A model generated the notes under the pieces. The model was not told the origin of the DNA. It saw only the letters and a list, made by a program, of their open reading frames with translations, and ran no database searches. Both the position numbers and the translations under genes were made by a program. Shown here piece after piece: positions 1-5,991 of a DNA stretch of 41,358 bases (positions within the stretch are counted from its first letter, which is position 1; each line of letters starts with the position of its first letter). Source of the DNA: a virus; the IMG/VR virus record IMGVR_UViG_3300007960_000051, positions 1-41,358 of that record; one strand, 5' to 3'.

Positions 1-1
1 G

Positions 2-334
2 GATAAGGAAGGGGATGGTATTGAGCATATTACTAAGCAGCTCCATGAGTATAGTAAAAACAACAAAACTATTAAAGGCGAATTGGATGTAGTTAAAGCG
101 ACAATGATAGTTAATTTTGGACAAGATCAAGATAGAAATCCTAAGTTAATAGAAAGCCATTATACAGCTTGTGATATGTTTCTTAAGATACTATCTCATT
201 ATTTCACCCCAAAGGAACACAAGCAAGCCTCAGAAAATGAGATGTTTTTAAATATGCAATATTACATGGAATATTGTCAAATGAAAGGGTATATTACTCC
301 ACAGGATTGGCTAAAAAATCACAAACATTTTTAA
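2..334 (+). CDS. Hypothetical protein, 5'-truncated by the window edge
   Basis: The frame is open from base 2 to a TAA at 332-334, so the gene starts left of the window. At least 110 residues are visible. They look soluble and partly helical, with no membrane segment and no motif I recognise. A KEHKQA segment (DNA 211-228) recurs in the next gene, encoded by nearly the same bases. The gene is the first of the accessory set left of the terminase. Function unknown. A TTG at 83 could be mistaken for the start, but the reading frame clearly continues upstream. Confidence 0.7.
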   Translation, partial: DKEGDGIEHITKQLHEYSKNNKTIKGELDVVKATMIVNFGQDQDRNPKLIESHYTACDMFLKILSHYFTPKEHKQASENEMFLNMQYYMEYCQMKGYITPQDWLKNHKHF

Positions 335-375
335 CTAACACAAGCAATAAACGTTAACGATTAAAAACAAATATT

Positions 376-720
376 ATGAAATCATTTGACATTATTTTAA
401 AAGCGGTAACAGACAACACAGCTTCTCAAGTAGACCATTACACAGTGGCAGAAAGAATACATCAAGCATTAAAAGAACACAAGCAAGCGAATGATGTAAC
501 TACGGGAGAAAAGCAATGCAATTTACCTGTTGTTAGCAAGTTTAATTTTAAGGACTTCAAAAACTATGTAGATACCTACGACCCAAAAAGACATGGGCTA
601 AATAAACCAGACACCATCGTTAAAGATTTGCTTTATGGTATAGGAATAAACATAGATAAGAAGTTCGAACACTTTGACGGCTTTAAAAAGTTTATGAATT
701 GGTTAAAAGCAAATTTTTAA
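376..720 (+). CDS. Hypothetical accessory protein
   Basis: A 114-residue soluble protein starting at ATG 376, with no Shine-Dalgarno sequence (normal for Bacteroidota). It shares only the short KEHKQA segment with the preceding gene. The charged C-terminal half contains several Lys, Asp and aromatic residues, but no named domain is recognisable. Its leader carries TAAACGTTAAC (348-358), which recurs at 1146-1156 before another accessory gene. Its stop codon is the first part of a TAATGC box that opens the repeat-containing intergenic region 718-862. Probable cargo gene of unknown function. Confidence 0.65.
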   Translation: MKSFDIILKAVTDNTASQVDHYTVAERIHQALKEHKQANDVTTGEKQCNLPVVSKFNFKDFKNYVDTYDPKRHGLNKPDTIVKDLLYGIGINIDKKFEHFDGFKKFMNWLKANF

Positions 721-862
721 TGCTTGCTAATGGCTATTGTATGAGTAGTAGCCGATTAGAAAGCACAGAATTATCGAATTGAAATTAATAGAGAGTAATA
801 GCCTTAAAAACAAGAACTGCAACGGCTATTACTTATACAAATTGTTGTAGTGCGTTATTATT
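718..862 (+). repeat. attC-like intergenic hairpin region
   Basis: This 145-nt stretch has no credible ORF. It begins with TAATGC (718-723, including the upstream stop codon) and ends with GCGTTA (852-857) before the next start, a complementary pair apart from one wobble. Between them, 739-754 pairs with 823-838 in a 16-bp stem (14 Watson-Crick, 2 G-T pairs). A third copy of the arm motif, GAGTAATAGCC, lies at 793-803. Outer short complementary boxes around an imperfect inner stem are how integron attC sites are built. The match is structural only and is an inference. Confidence 0.5.
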
Positions 863-1129
863 ATGGAAGAAAAATATTATATCAGAAACCAAGGTTATTT
901 AGGAAATGCTCTTATGTGGTGGAAAGAAGGCAATAATGGTTACACTTGTGATATTAGACAAGCTGGGAAGTACACCAAAGAACAAGCAGAAAACATCTGT
1001 AAAAGACCACAAGACACGGCTTACAAGTGTGACTATATTGACGGATTGCTTCACGCTCAAAAATTAATCGTTGACTGCCAATATGTAGATGATGCTGAAA
1101 GGTTGTGGAAGCCTTAATGCACTACAACA
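843..1129 (+). repeat. Inverted repeat flanking one gene (cassette boundary)
   Basis: TGTTGTAGTGCGTTA (843-857) lies just before the start codon of the gene at 863. Its inverted complement TAATGCACTACAACA (1115-1129) begins inside that gene's stop codon. The arms match at 14 of 15 positions and are 257 nt apart, with only the one ORF between them. The same layout with different arm sequence occurs around the genes at 28742 and 29407. Confidence 0.75.
863..1117 (+). CDS. Conserved small phage protein (YYIRNQGYLGNA...WW family)
   Basis: An 84-residue protein that I recognise as a conserved small family in phages and Bacteroidota. The N-terminal block is YYIRNQGYLGNALMWW, followed by GYTCDI, AGKYTKEQA and a CDYIDGLL...LIVDCQYV block. 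It has no membrane segment. The conserved aromatic and Gly residues suggest a small folded protein, but I know of no established function. The gene fills the space between two 15-nt inverted repeats, and its upstream GTGCGTTATTATTATG (850-865) is identical to the sequence before the unrelated gene at 28742. It looks like the cargo of a cassette. Confidence 0.8.
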   Translation: MEEKYYIRNQGYLGNALMWWKEGNNGYTCDIRQAGKYTKEQAENICKRPQDTAYKCDYIDGLLHAQKLIVDCQYVDDAERLWKP

Positions 1130-1145
1130 TCCGTATAAACAACAG
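1128..1145 (+). repeat. 18-nt dispersed repeat, copy 1 (CATCYRYATAAACRACA)
   Basis: CATCCGTATAAACAACAG follows directly after the downstream inverted-repeat arm of the gene at 863. Near-identical copies are at 1564-1581, 29732-29749 and 35447-35464. Three of the four follow an inverted-repeat arm. Confidence 0.7.
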
Positions 1146-1173
1146 TAAACGTTAACTAAACAAACATTAAGCT

Positions 1174-1584
1174 ATGGAAAAGCAAGGCAAACAATTGTAC
1201 AAAGATTACAATAAAGTATTATCAAATTTATTTATGGATAATAGTATTGACCAACATGCGCTTGATTGCTTAGAAGGATTCGGTTTGATATTATTACAAT
1301 ATCTCGAAAGCAAACAAACAAGCGAGGAGCAGAAGCAAATAACGGATGAGGAAGAAAAATTAACAGTAAAACAGGCATTACGTATAGGTGGTGTTAGCAC
1401 CCGTTTATTAACTCGAATTGCAATAGACCTTGAAAAAGAAATGAAGCGTTCTGATAATGATAGGGTAATAGCAGACCTCGAAATGCAGATTGATGGGTTA
1501 AAAGCACTTAAAAAAGAACTTGACGACTTTAGAACGATAAAGGCTATTTTAAATGGGTGCTACCATCTGTATAAACAACAGTAA
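1174..1584 (+). CDS. Hypothetical coiled-coil protein
   Basis: A 136-residue charged, largely helical protein starting at ATG 1174. Heptad-like stretches (residues ~35-60 and 75-125) suggest a coiled coil. It has no membrane segment and no domain I can name. The leader carries TAAACGTTAAC (1146-1156) and the 18-nt repeat. Oddly, its last residues (HLYKQQ) are encoded by a second copy of that 18-nt repeat, and its stop codon falls just after the copy. The gene may have lost its own stop and read into the downstream repeat. Function unknown. Confidence 0.65.
   Translation: MEKQGKQLYKDYNKVLSNLFMDNSIDQHALDCLEGFGLILLQYLESKQTSEEQKQITDEEEKLTVKQALRIGGVSTRLLTRIAIDLEKEMKRSDNDRVIADLEMQIDGLKALKKELDDFRTIKAILNGCYHLYKQQ
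1564..1581 (+). repeat. 18-nt dispersed repeat, copy 2, inside the 3' end of a gene
   Basis: CATCTGTATAAACAACAG differs from copy 1 by one base. It lies within the last codons of the gene at 1174, and the TAA at 1582-1584 follows immediately. Confidence 0.7.
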
Positions 1585-1601
1585 CTAAATTAAACAGTAC
1601 T

Positions 1602-1940
1602 ATGAAAACAATTTTATATTTAATTGCATTTACCCCAATCACAATATTTTCACAAGAAAGTCTGTTGTTTGAAAATGCCAATCATGCAAACAAAATACTG
1701 GCTATAAAAGGCAAAGGCAAGGCAGATGCTACGCCATCATACAAAATAAATTGGGGGAGCAAAGTAGATACTTCAAAATGTATGGTTATTAAATACATTA
1801 AAATGTATGAATCACAATTAGATTCTGTAAGAGTAGGGGTGACATGTAGTTGTGACCCTTGCGCTATGTATTGTTTTAAATGGGTGAAGGAAAAGCCCAC
1901 ATATGAAGATTTTAAAAAATGGATTTCAACCAAACAATAA
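1602..1940 (+). CDS. Small secreted protein with a Cys-rich C-terminus
   Basis: A 112-residue protein with a typical Sec signal peptide: Lys at residue 3, a hydrophobic core to about residue 15, then FSQ with likely cleavage before or at Q18-E19. The mature part is hydrophilic and ends with a cluster of four cysteines spaced CSCDPCAMYC, plus one earlier Cys. Export to the periplasm with disulfides is plausible, as is metal binding. No family recognised. Its leader (ACAGTACTATG) resembles that of the gene at 29779. In a phage accessory arm, a secreted cargo protein could act on the host envelope, but that is inference. Confidence 0.65.
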   Translation: MKTILYLIAFTPITIFSQESLLFENANHANKILAIKGKGKADATPSYKINWGSKVDTSKCMVIKYIKMYESQLDSVRVGVTCSCDPCAMYCFKWVKEKPTYEDFKKWISTKQ

Positions 1941-1965
1941 CCAATAAACTTAATTAAATAATATT

Positions 1966-2094
1966 ATGAAAATAGCCACAATACTCTTAATTTTCCTCAC
2001 ATCCTGCGCCGCACTCGACAGGCACTATAGCCCTGAGACGGAGGTAAAGAAGATCGAGACAAAGGAGTTCGACCAGATAATTGAAAAGTTTTAA
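1966..2094 (+). CDS. Small lipoprotein (42 aa)
   Basis: ATG 1966 opens a 42-residue ORF with a complete lipoprotein signal: MK, a hydrophobic stretch, then the lipobox LTSC at residues 11-14. The mature peptide of about 29 residues is charged (ETEVKKIETKEFDQ). In size and type it resembles small phage outer-membrane lipoproteins such as Rz1-like spanins or entry-exclusion lipoproteins, but it lies far from the lysis genes. Its codons are visibly richer in C and G in third positions than those of its neighbours, suggesting a different origin. It ends 3 nt before the start of the next gene. Confidence 0.6.
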   Translation: MKIATILLIFLTSCAALDRHYSPETEVKKIETKEFDQIIEKF

Positions 2095-2097
2095 ACT

Positions 2098-2367
2098 ATG
2101 GAAAGAACGTGTGAGACTTGCGGATTACGAAAAGGAAGATTAATTGCAGGAGAGATTGTCTGCGATGAATGTTTAACCGAAATGGCAAACTGGTTACGTG
2201 AAAATACAAAAGAAGAAGAAGTTGAGAATGTTGAAAACATGACAGACTTTGATCTAGTTGAGGAGTTTCTTAATGATATAAACGAAGTCTGTGATATTGT
2301 CGCGTTAAAAGTGCAAAACCATTTAGCGAAAAGAGAATTAACTGATAAACCAATAAATAACAATTAA
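2098..2367 (+). CDS. Zinc-ribbon protein
   Basis: An 89-residue protein. The N-terminus holds CETC (residues 4-7) and CDEC (residues 22-25), a four-cysteine zinc ribbon of about 25 residues. An acidic, helical tail follows (EEEVENVENMTDFDLVEEF). The start at ATG 2098 is 3 nt after the preceding lipoprotein gene, so the two are probably co-transcribed. Zinc ribbons of this size bind nucleic acid or proteins; partner unknown. Confidence 0.7.
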   Translation: MERTCETCGLRKGRLIAGEIVCDECLTEMANWLRENTKEEEVENVENMTDFDLVEEFLNDINEVCDIVALKVQNHLAKRELTDKPINNN

Positions 2368-2380
2368 AAACTAAAAGATT

Positions 2381-2647
2381 ATGTTAATTCAAGCAAGAAA
2401 CAAAACATGGCACAACAAATTATTAAAGTGCAAAAACGAGGACGAAAGAAATAAACTCATGTTAAGAAGTGGCGAAGAATCATGCAGACAAATGATGAAC
2501 ACTAAAACCTTTGAGGAATTTTGGGTTCCTGCAATAGGACAATTCTCCGTAAGAGGAATAAAAGAAGCTGATGAGTTTGAGTACAAAACAATGAAAGAAG
2601 CATCCGAAAAGGGTTTGGAGTTGAGAAAGGAAGTTGAACAGGCTTAA
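2381..2647 (+). CDS. Hypothetical accessory protein
   Basis: An 88-residue hydrophilic protein starting at ATG 2381, 13 nt after the zinc-ribbon gene. It is rich in Lys, Glu and Arg with predicted helices, and has no membrane segment and no recognised domain. Its stop codon is again the beginning of a TAATGCTTGC box (2645-2654), the same ten bases that follow the gene at 376, and a hairpin lies downstream. The shared 3' flank marks both as members of the same array. Confidence 0.65.
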   Translation: MLIQARNKTWHNKLLKCKNEDERNKLMLRSGEESCRQMMNTKTFEEFWVPAIGQFSVRGIKEADEFEYKTMKEASEKGLELRKEVEQA

Positions 2648-2823
2648 TGCTTGCCGACGTAGATGCTGTATGAATAGTTTTGCTATTTAATTACAGCACT
2701 TAATTAAATAAATGAGATAAATCTTAAATAACCCAACACGCTAATTAAATGAACAGCAAAATTATTTATAACTAATGCGCAAGGCTAACGAGCGTTATTT
2801 TTAATGATTAAATACAGATAAAT
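2645..2823 (+). repeat. Intergenic hairpin and TAATGC...GCGTTA box pair
   Basis: About 180 nt without a gene. TAATGCTTGC (2645-2654) repeats the 3' flank at 718-727. Positions 2665-2697 form a hairpin: GCTGTA pairs with TACAGC and AATAG with CTATT around a TTTTG loop. Further on, TAATGC (2773-2778) and GCGTTA (2792-2797) form a compact complementary pair only 13 nt apart. This is the same box grammar as 718-857. No promoter is visible. Confidence 0.5.
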
Positions 2824-2839
2824 ATGAAACCAATAATAG

Positions 2840-3280
2840 ATGAGGAGTGGTTCTACATATTCAATTAAAGAAAAAATATTAAAACCAGGCTTGTCTGGAG
2901 TAGGTTATTTAACAGTTGCCTTATGTAAAGACATGCTAACGAGAACTCATAAAGTACACGTATTAGTTGCGATGTGTTTTCATAATCATAAACCAGACAA
3001 GTTCAATTTAGTGGTAAATCACATTGATTTTAATAAAACAAATAATAATTATGATAATTTGGAAATAGTGACGCAACGAGAAAATTCTAGTAAGATTAGA
3101 ACCAAGTATTTAAAAACTAGCAAGTATACTGGAGTAACTAAATGTAAGTGGGGAAAAAAGTGGATAGCAACTATTTGCATAAATAATAAATACCTGTATT
3201 TGGGTAGATATGATGATGAATATCAAGCGCATCTAGCTTATAAAAAAAGACTTAATGAATACTTAATCACTAAAAAATAA
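2840..3280 (+). CDS. HNH homing endonuclease with C-terminal AP2 domain, N-terminus eroded
   Basis: A free-standing homing endonuclease of the NUMOD4-HNH-AP2 type. The HNH core is seen in VHVLVAMCFHNH (H40), VNHIDFNKTNN (N60, H61) and NLEIVTQREN (N73). Residues ~94-142 form an AP2 DNA-binding domain (SKYTGVTKCKWGKKWIA ... YLGRYDDEYQAHLAY). The NUMOD4 region is broken: ATG 2824 opens MKPIIDEEWFYIFN and hits TAA, while the rest continues in another frame from ATG 2840, with the usual linking NUMOD4 segment missing. The protein from 2840 keeps the nuclease and AP2 parts and may or may not be active. It marks the accessory arm as open to insertion. Confidence 0.75.
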   Translation: MRSGSTYSIKEKILKPGLSGVGYLTVALCKDMLTRTHKVHVLVAMCFHNHKPDKFNLVVNHIDFNKTNNNYDNLEIVTQRENSSKIRTKYLKTSKYTGVTKCKWGKKWIATICINNKYLYLGRYDDEYQAHLAYKKRLNEYLITKK

Positions 3281-3292
3281 TTTTATATACAA

Positions 3293-3595
3293 ATGGATTT
3301 ACTATATTTGCCATACTATGAAAAGATTTTTATTACCACGGACAGCGCATTGCTGTGGTGGATCGTAAAGATTCTATCTTCAGCCGGGATGACATTCATT
3401 GTCACCAAGTCCTGGTTGTTCCGGTTCCGCAAAAAGATTAAACAGGAGTTCTTCCGGGAGCTTCTTTCATGCCCGATGTGTTTCGGGTGGTGGTCAGGCC
3501 TTATTGTCTTTTTGATTCCACTTAATATATTTGATTTCGCATTTATTTCTAGTTTGGCATCGTATTTGATAATTGCCAACATCAAATTTGACTGA
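3293..3595 (+). CDS. Small membrane protein with CPMC motif (DUF1360-like)
   Basis: A 100-residue protein with hydrophobic segments at about residues 18-37, 62-77 and 80-96. The motif LLSCPMCFGWWSG (residues ~57-69) at the edge of a membrane segment resembles DUF1360-type phage and bacterial membrane proteins, which carry a CPxC motif next to a Trp/Gly-rich helix. Function is not established. The middle of the gene is more GC-rich than its surroundings. A TATATTTG box (3303-3310) lies inside the 5' end but has no -33 partner. The ATG at 3318 is out of frame, so 3293 is the start. Confidence 0.65.
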   Translation: MDLLYLPYYEKIFITTDSALLWWIVKILSSAGMTFIVTKSWLFRFRKKIKQEFFRELLSCPMCFGWWSGLIVFLIPLNIFDFAFISSLASYLIIANIKFD

Positions 3596-3638
3596 ACATA
3601 TTGTATATCATTAGATTATAAATTTTATCAACACACTT

Positions 3639-3887
3639 ATGAACGATAAAAAGAAGGGGACACCACGATTCAACAAAGAAGTACGCCTAAGAAAAGAGGC
3701 CGAAGAAAGAAACTTGAGATTAAAACAACTTTACGACACAGAGCGACATTTCAACAGAGGATTGCAAAAGGAGAATACCAGGTTGTTGCTGAGACTCAAT
3801 GCGAAGAGTTTCATAATGGGTTTTATTGCCGCTGCAATACTTTGTGGAACTGCATTTGCGATTTATTGGTTTAAATTAGTTGCATAA
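3639..3887 (+). CDS. Tail-anchored coiled-coil membrane protein
   Basis: An 82-residue protein. Residues 1-55 are highly charged and helical (RKEAEERNLRLKQLYDTER), likely a coiled coil. One membrane segment at about residues 58-78 (FIMGFIAAAILCGTAFAIYW) ends close to the C-terminus. The topology is that of a tail-anchored inner-membrane protein. It is the last gene before the strong terminator at 3954-3986. Not recognised. It could be a lysis or superinfection accessory factor, but nothing in the sequence settles this. Confidence 0.65.
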   Translation: MNDKKKGTPRFNKEVRLRKEAEERNLRLKQLYDTERHFNRGLQKENTRLLLRLNAKSFIMGFIAAAILCGTAFAIYWFKLVA

Positions 3888-3910
3888 ACAGCCAATAATT
3901 TGTATATTTA
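3880..3910 (+). promoter_or_regulatory. Bacteroidota-type promoter, one base off consensus
   Basis: TTG (3880-3882) and TATATTTA (3903-3910) are 20 nt apart, the spacing of the other promoters here; only the last base of the -7 box differs from TATATTTG. A transcript would start near 3917 and meet the terminator at 3954-3986. Confidence 0.45.
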
Positions 3911-3916
3911 CAATTG

Positions 3917-3986
3917 AGAATTGTTTCATAGATTGGTTTTGAAGTTAATGCATCCGGCGATTGATGAAAGTTGATCGCCGGTTTTT
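3917..3986 (+). ncRNA. Candidate ~70-nt small RNA ending at an intrinsic terminator
   Basis: The interval lies between a correctly spaced promoter and a strong terminator and encodes only an 8-codon frame (ATG 3949 to TGA). It starts just after a small palindrome, CAATTGAGAATTG (3911-3923). A short untranslated RNA is the simplest product. Alternatively the promoter may be chance and the terminator may just end the upstream operon. Confidence 0.35.
3954..3986 (+). terminator. Rho-independent terminator before the terminase operon
   Basis: CCGGCGAT (3954-3961) and ATCGCCGG (3974-3981) form a perfect 8-bp GC-rich stem with a 12-nt loop, followed by TTTTT (3982-3986). It separates the accessory arm from the packaging genes. 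Confidence 0.85.
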
Positions 3987-4037
3987 AGAAGTTCTTAAAA
4001 AATACCTGACTAAAACATCGACAGGGATTTTAATCTT

Positions 4038-4145
4038 ATGATCGTACAATATAACCAAATAGAGTGGTTAAAACACCACAACTCAGCCTTTCACTACGGC
4101 TATTCAGAAATATTGATGAGAACAATAGAAACCGGAAAAAACTAA
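4038..4145 (+). CDS. Possible 35-aa protein
   Basis: ATG 4038 to TAA 4145 encodes 35 residues (MIVQYNQIEWLKHHNSAFHY at the start) with protein-like composition. It lies in the otherwise gene-free stretch 3888-4322, after the terminator and before the terminase promoter. No promoter of its own is visible. It is too short for a family call and may be chance; the remainder of the stretch up to 4274 shows nothing else. Confidence 0.3.
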   Translation: MIVQYNQIEWLKHHNSAFHYGYSEILMRTIETGKN

Positions 4146-4274
4146 AACTATGGCAGCAGAACTTCATCAATACACCTAAATTTGTTTGGAAATAGAAAAT
4201 TCGTGACACGATCATTCCAATATATGCGCAAAAACACCAAAATAATGCATTTGCAATAAAAATTAGTAACACGA

Positions 4275-4307
4275 TTTGCTAAATAAACAACTCAGTTCGT
4301 ATATTTG
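4275..4307 (+). promoter_or_regulatory. Promoter for the terminase operon
   Basis: TTTG (4275-4278), a 21-nt spacer and TATATTTG (4300-4307) match the Bacteroidota -33/-7 promoter. Transcription would begin near 4313, about 10 nt before the chosen terminase start. The box overlaps an upstream TTG codon at 4305, which argues against that codon as the start. Confidence 0.75.
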
Positions 4308-4322
4308 AATAAAAATGAAGCC

Positions 4323-4715
4323 ATGGCAGAAGAAAAAAATAACAAATTTGCGTTGGGCAATCCAGGTGGAAGACCTCCCCATTATGCTACGCCAGAAGAG
4401 TTGGAATCGAAATGCCTTGAATACTTCAAGTTCTGCGTCGAAGATAAAGAAAAGCCAACTATCACAGGGTTAACGCTTTATGTCGGTTTTTGCTCTCGGT
4501 CTTCATGGGATGATTATAGTGATAGAGAAGGGTTTTCGTACATAGTAAAAAGGGCGAAGCTCACAGTAGAGAATTCTTACGAGAAGTCCGGTACTACATT
4601 TGATATGTTCGCTCTGAAGAATATGGGATGGAAAGACAAGACAGAAGTAGATCAAAATGTCAACCATTCAGGAAGTATGCCATTTGAAAAATGGGTGAAT
4701 GATAAAGATTCCTAA
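4323..4715 (+). CDS. terS: Terminase small subunit
   Basis: A 130-residue DNA-packaging protein that recognises phage DNA and recruits the large subunit. GNPGGRPPHY near the N-terminus is the conserved Gly/Arg/Pro tract of this family. An HTH-like region follows (EKPTITGLTLYVGFCSRSSWDDYSDREGFSYIVKRAKL), and then ALKNMGWKDKTE, the family's C-terminal signature. The frame is open from a TTG at 4305, but that codon lies in the -7 promoter box, so ATG 4323 is the better start. It overlaps the large-subunit gene by 17 nt. Assignment rests on motif pattern and position. Confidence 0.85.
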   Translation: MAEEKNNKFALGNPGGRPPHYATPEELESKCLEYFKFCVEDKEKPTITGLTLYVGFCSRSSWDDYSDREGFSYIVKRAKLTVENSYEKSGTTFDMFALKNMGWKDKTEVDQNVNHSGSMPFEKWVNDKDS

Positions 4716-5949
4716 ACCATATGATCAGATATACACCACCAACAAACCTATAATACTTCTAACTGGTGGACGTGGTTCTGGTAAATCTCACGAATCTTCA
4801 TACGCTGTCAAAAGACTGACATATGAGCAAGGTCATAAAATACTTTATACAAGATTTACTTTAGATTCTGCTGAAATATCAATCATCCCAGAATTCACAG
4901 AAAAAATCGATCTTGATGGTGACGCAAAATATTTCAATGTAACAAGGAAGGATATTTTGAATATGTTCTCCGGATCTGAAATATTATTTCGTGGAATAAA
5001 AACCTCATCCGGGAATCAAACAGCAAAATTAAAATCAATTCATGGGCTTACGACATTTGTAGTTGATGAGGCTGAAGAGTGGGAAAGTGAAGATGATTTT
5101 GATAAACTCAAACTTTCAATAAGAACAAAGGGCGTAAAAAACAGGGTTATCATTATAATGAACCCTCCGTCAGATTCTCATTTCATTTATCAAAAGTATA
5201 TAAAGGATTCACACAAGCTCGTCAAGTTTGATGGAGTTCCTGTTCAGATAAGCACACACAAAGACGTATGTCATATCCATACTACATATCTTGACACAAA
5301 GGATCATTTGAGTGACGAATTTTTGAATGATGTTTCAGAAATGCGAAAAAAGCACATGAAACTTTCAAAAGAAAATCAATTAACTTCTAAATATGCACTA
5401 AAGATAATCGGCAGATGGGCAGATAAAAAAGAAGGTGCTATATTGACAAATTGGAAAGAAGGTGAATTTGATGAATCGTTGCCTTATTGCTACGGACAGG
5501 ATTACGGTTTTAGCGTTGACCCAACAACATTGGTAAAGGTTGCAGTAGATAAGAGAGAAAAGAAAATCTATCTTGATGAAAAGTATTACAGCAAAAAACC
5601 AATGAGTACAGACGATATATTCAATGCCAATATAACAAGCGTAGATAAGGCTAGTGATTTAATTATTGGCGATAGTGCTGAAGATAGGCTAATAAATGAG
5701 CTAAGAACTCGTGGCATGAATATCGTTGGCGCAAAGAAAGGCCCTGGTTCGGTTAGTGGAGGATTGATAAAAATTCAGGATTATGAGATAATTGTTACTT
5801 CAAATAGTGTTAATACAAAGTATGAATTGAACAATTATATATGGAATGACAAAAAGGCAGGAATTCCCGTTGATAGCAATAATCATATAATTGATCCTGT
5901 TAGATATGCGTTCGACTTCCTAACAAGCTCAATTTCGTTATGGGGATAG
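4699..5949 (+). CDS. terL: Terminase large subunit (ATPase/nuclease)
   Basis: A 416-residue packaging motor of the Terminase_3/6 type. Walker A is GGRGSGKS (residues 23-30). Walker B is TTFVVDE (118-124), with catalytic Glu in DEAEE. A coupling-motif region follows (IIIMNPPSDSHF). The C-terminal half is an RNase H-like nuclease with acidic positions in YGQDYGFSVDP, LIIGDSAED and HIIDPVRYAFDF. Length and order are normal for the family. The start overlaps the small-subunit gene by 17 nt, implying translational coupling. Confidence 0.95.
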   Translation: MIKIPKPYDQIYTTNKPIILLTGGRGSGKSHESSYAVKRLTYEQGHKILYTRFTLDSAEISIIPEFTEKIDLDGDAKYFNVTRKDILNMFSGSEILFRGIKTSSGNQTAKLKSIHGLTTFVVDEAEEWESEDDFDKLKLSIRTKGVKNRVIIIMNPPSDSHFIYQKYIKDSHKLVKFDGVPVQISTHKDVCHIHTTYLDTKDHLSDEFLNDVSEMRKKHMKLSKENQLTSKYALKIIGRWADKKEGAILTNWKEGEFDESLPYCYGQDYGFSVDPTTLVKVAVDKREKKIYLDEKYYSKKPMSTDDIFNANITSVDKASDLIIGDSAEDRLINELRTRGMNIVGAKKGPGSVSGGLIKIQDYEIIVTSNSVNTKYELNNYIWNDKKAGIPVDSNNHIIDPVRYAFDFLTSSISLWG

Positions 5950-5955
5950 ATCATA

Positions 5956-5987
5956 TTTTCATTCGGTGATTTTTTTTAATATATTTG
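5956..5987 (+). promoter_or_regulatory. Possible promoter abutting the portal start codon
   Basis: TATATTTG (5980-5987) ends 4 nt before the portal ATG (5992). The -33 position has TTTTC (5956-5960) rather than TTTG, so this half is weak. If used, the mRNA would be leaderless or nearly so. Confidence 0.45.
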
Positions 5988-5991
5988 TCTC

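Noticed and set aside
3303-3310. TATATTTG inside the 5' end of the gene at 3293 as a promoter
   Set aside because: There is no TTG at the -33 position, and the next ATG (3318) opens only a 16-codon frame.
4036-4272. 78-aa minus-strand ORF with hydrophobic stretches
   Set aside because: All supported genes are on the + strand, it lies opposite the promoter/leader region before the terminase, and it has no promoter of its own.
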